Shown: piece after piece, positions 15,200 to 16,471 of the stretch
How the letters are laid out: each line of letters starts with the position of its first letter
Numbering within the stretch: position 1 is the stretch's first letter
DNA from: Sphingobacterium sp. UBA6711
GTDB lineage: Bacteria; Bacteroidota; Bacteroidia; Sphingobacteriales; Sphingobacteriaceae
Assembly: GCA_002454415.1 (NCBI GenBank)
Contig: DKIT01000036.1
Location: 2,708-19,178 of the forward strand
Direction of reading: 5' to 3'
Length of the DNA stretch: 16,471 nucleotides
Program-made: the position numbers and the translations under genes
Notes under the pieces: generated by a model
What the model was told of the DNA's origin: nothing
Seen by the model: the letters and a program-made list of their open reading frames with translations, nothing else
Databases searched by the model: none

Positions 15200-16471
15200 A
15201 TGAAATTTAAACAATATATCCATACTGCACTAATTGCTGCTATCGTGGTATGCAGTACTACAGCTTGTAAAAAGAATTTTTTGGAGGTAATTCCAAAGGG
15301 CAAACTTATCCCAACGACAACCCACGATTTTGATATGCTTATGAACTACTCGGGGTATTACTACAGCCGTGCAGGATTTTGGCAACCGGCCATGTTGATG
15401 GGGGATGAAATGGCTGCGGAGATCGCTAAATTTAATACGACGAGCTACTTATATGCTGGCTACATGTTTAAGTGGCAGGATGATATCTTTATCGCGTCTG
15501 CACAACAGTCGAGTACGAGCGATCGTCCGGAGTTCTTGACAAAAGCATTGTCGAATATCTATTCGTTGAATGTAATCATTAACAATGTTATGTCAGCGAG
15601 TGATGGTACGGCCGCAGAAAAAGCAGATATCCAGGGGCAGGCTATGGCAAGCAGAGCTTTTATCAATTTTCAGTTGATCAATTATTTTGCAAAGCCTTAT
15701 ACGTCGGCTACAGCGGCTTCTGATCCTGGTTTTCCAATGATTACAACGGATGATATACGCCGCACGGATTTCCCGAGAGGTACGGTACAAGAAGCCTATG
15801 ATTTTATTGTAGCTGATTTGCAGAAAGCAATCGCCGTATTGAATGTGAGTCCAGTGCTGCCAACCCGTATGTCCAAGCCAGCTGCAGAGGCCATGTTGGG
15901 TAAGGTATATTTATTTATGGGGAAAGATGCCGAAGCCTTATCTTACTTGGATAAAGCTTTGCAAGATGTACAGCAAATGAAGAGCAAACCCAAGTTATAT
16001 GATTACAACCTCACATTGGCTCCGGGGGGAAGCTTTTATCCCATTAATGCATTGAACGGCCCCAATTCACCATTTGCTAATATGACAGATTTGACCGAGT
16101 CGGTTGTGGCACGTATATCCTATGCCGGTACTTCGAATGGAGTAGGGTATCCGAATGATTTTCTGAGCGTAACGCCAAAGACACTAGCTTTATTTGGTGA
16201 CGATGATCGCCGTTTATTGCTGTACAGCGATAAACAACGTGATCTGACACCAATCCCGATGGCTATAAATGGACCAAAGCGTCTACGTAAATATGGGTTG
16301 AGCTACGCACGTATTGGTATCGAGCTTCCTGAGCTTTATCTACTGCGCGCTGAAGCTTTTGTCCGAACAGGTAAATTGGATAATGCTAAAGCCGATATTG
16401 AGTATTTGCGTATGAACCGTATGCCGAAAACTTCGGCTACCGTACCGCAAACAGCGATGAAAGATAAGACT
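15200..16471 (+). CDS. SusD/RagB-family substrate-binding lipoprotein, 3' end outside the window
   Basis: The frame is open from ATG 15200 to the window end (424 codons seen; the family usually has about 450-600). It starts MKFKQYIHTALIAAIVVCST with lipobox cysteine Cys23 (TTAC), followed by the family's typical KKNFLEVIPKG. Internal SusD features include helix pairs of the TPR type (AAEAMLGKVYLFMGKDAEAL) and the C-terminal IELPELYLLRAEAFVRTG with the following NAKADIEYLRMNRM. It sits on the cell surface, closes over the SusC barrel and holds substrate. It starts 18 bases after the SusC stop, so the two are surely cotranscribed. Confidence 0.92.
   Translation, partial: MKFKQYIHTALIAAIVVCSTTACKKNFLEVIPKGKLIPTTTHDFDMLMNYSGYYYSRAGFWQPAMLMGDEMAAEIAKFNTTSYLYAGYMFKWQDDIFIASAQQSSTSDRPEFLTKALSNIYSLNVIINNVMSASDGTAAEKADIQGQAMASRAFINFQLINYFAKPYTSATAASDPGFPMITTDDIRRTDFPRGTVQEAYDFIVADLQKAIAVLNVSPVLPTRMSKPAAEAMLGKVYLFMGKDAEALSYLDKALQDVQQMKSKPKLYDYNLTLAPGGSFYPINALNGPNSPFANMTDLTESVVARISYAGTSNGVGYPNDFLSVTPKTLALFGDDDRRLLLYSDKQRDLTPIPMAINGPKRLRKYGLSYARIGIELPELYLLRAEAFVRTGKLDNAKADIEYLRMNRMPKTSATVPQTAMKDKT

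Noticed and set aside
1..16471. tRNA genes, rRNA, CRISPR arrays, integrase or transposase genes
   Set aside because: No cloverleaf-like segment, no regularly spaced repeat array and no recombinase motif was seen on either strand.

Overview
The window looks like a chromosomal piece of a Bacteroidota bacterium, most likely in the Sphingobacteriaceae (Sphingobacterium or Pedobacter type). The grounds are a FecI-like sigma factor, FecR, SusC and SusD in order, promoter-like TTG/TAnnTTTG pairs, few Shine-Dalgarno sites, and AT-rich intergenic DNA. No tRNA, rRNA, CRISPR array or intact transposase was seen.

Left part (1-9700) is loosely packed and accessory in character. It holds a PhnB-type VOC protein (-), a frameshifted remnant resembling the N-terminal domain of VKOR/C39 peptide-export proteins behind an intact promoter, an exported TlpA-like thioredoxin, a single-domain ABC-type ATPase (-), two tiny membrane-peptide ORFs, and several small unrecognised proteins (4108-4773, 5831-6223, 7666-8031). 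It also holds a coiled-coil lipoprotein (-) and a DinB-like protein. Mixed among them are broken genes: a decayed former lipoprotein at 7047-7627 (-), a split reading frame at 8102-8481, and a leucine-rich-repeat pseudogene at 9208-9670 (-). Most of the breaks look like loss of one base from a homopolymer run. Similar runs in the intact genes are in frame, so local decay is more likely than uniform sequencing error, although error is not excluded.

Right part (9700-16471) is compact, visibly richer in G+C and all on the + strand: ECF sigma factor, FecR anti-sigma, SusC-type TonB-dependent transporter with an N-terminal STN signalling domain, and the start of a SusD-type lipoprotein that runs off the window. 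In this arrangement substrate binding at SusC/SusD is signalled through STN to FecR, which controls the sigma factor that transcribes the transporter. The FecR gene carries an in-frame TGA that removes the last 45 codons of its C-terminal domain, so the signalling chain may be altered.

The strongest points for a second look are the FecR nonsense codon, the A AAA AAC slippery heptamer exactly where the 8102 gene changes frame, the concentration of single-base decay left of 9.7 kb, a near-perfect 30-bp palindrome just before the sigma gene, and the paired tiny membrane ORFs. I found no clearly new multi-gene system.
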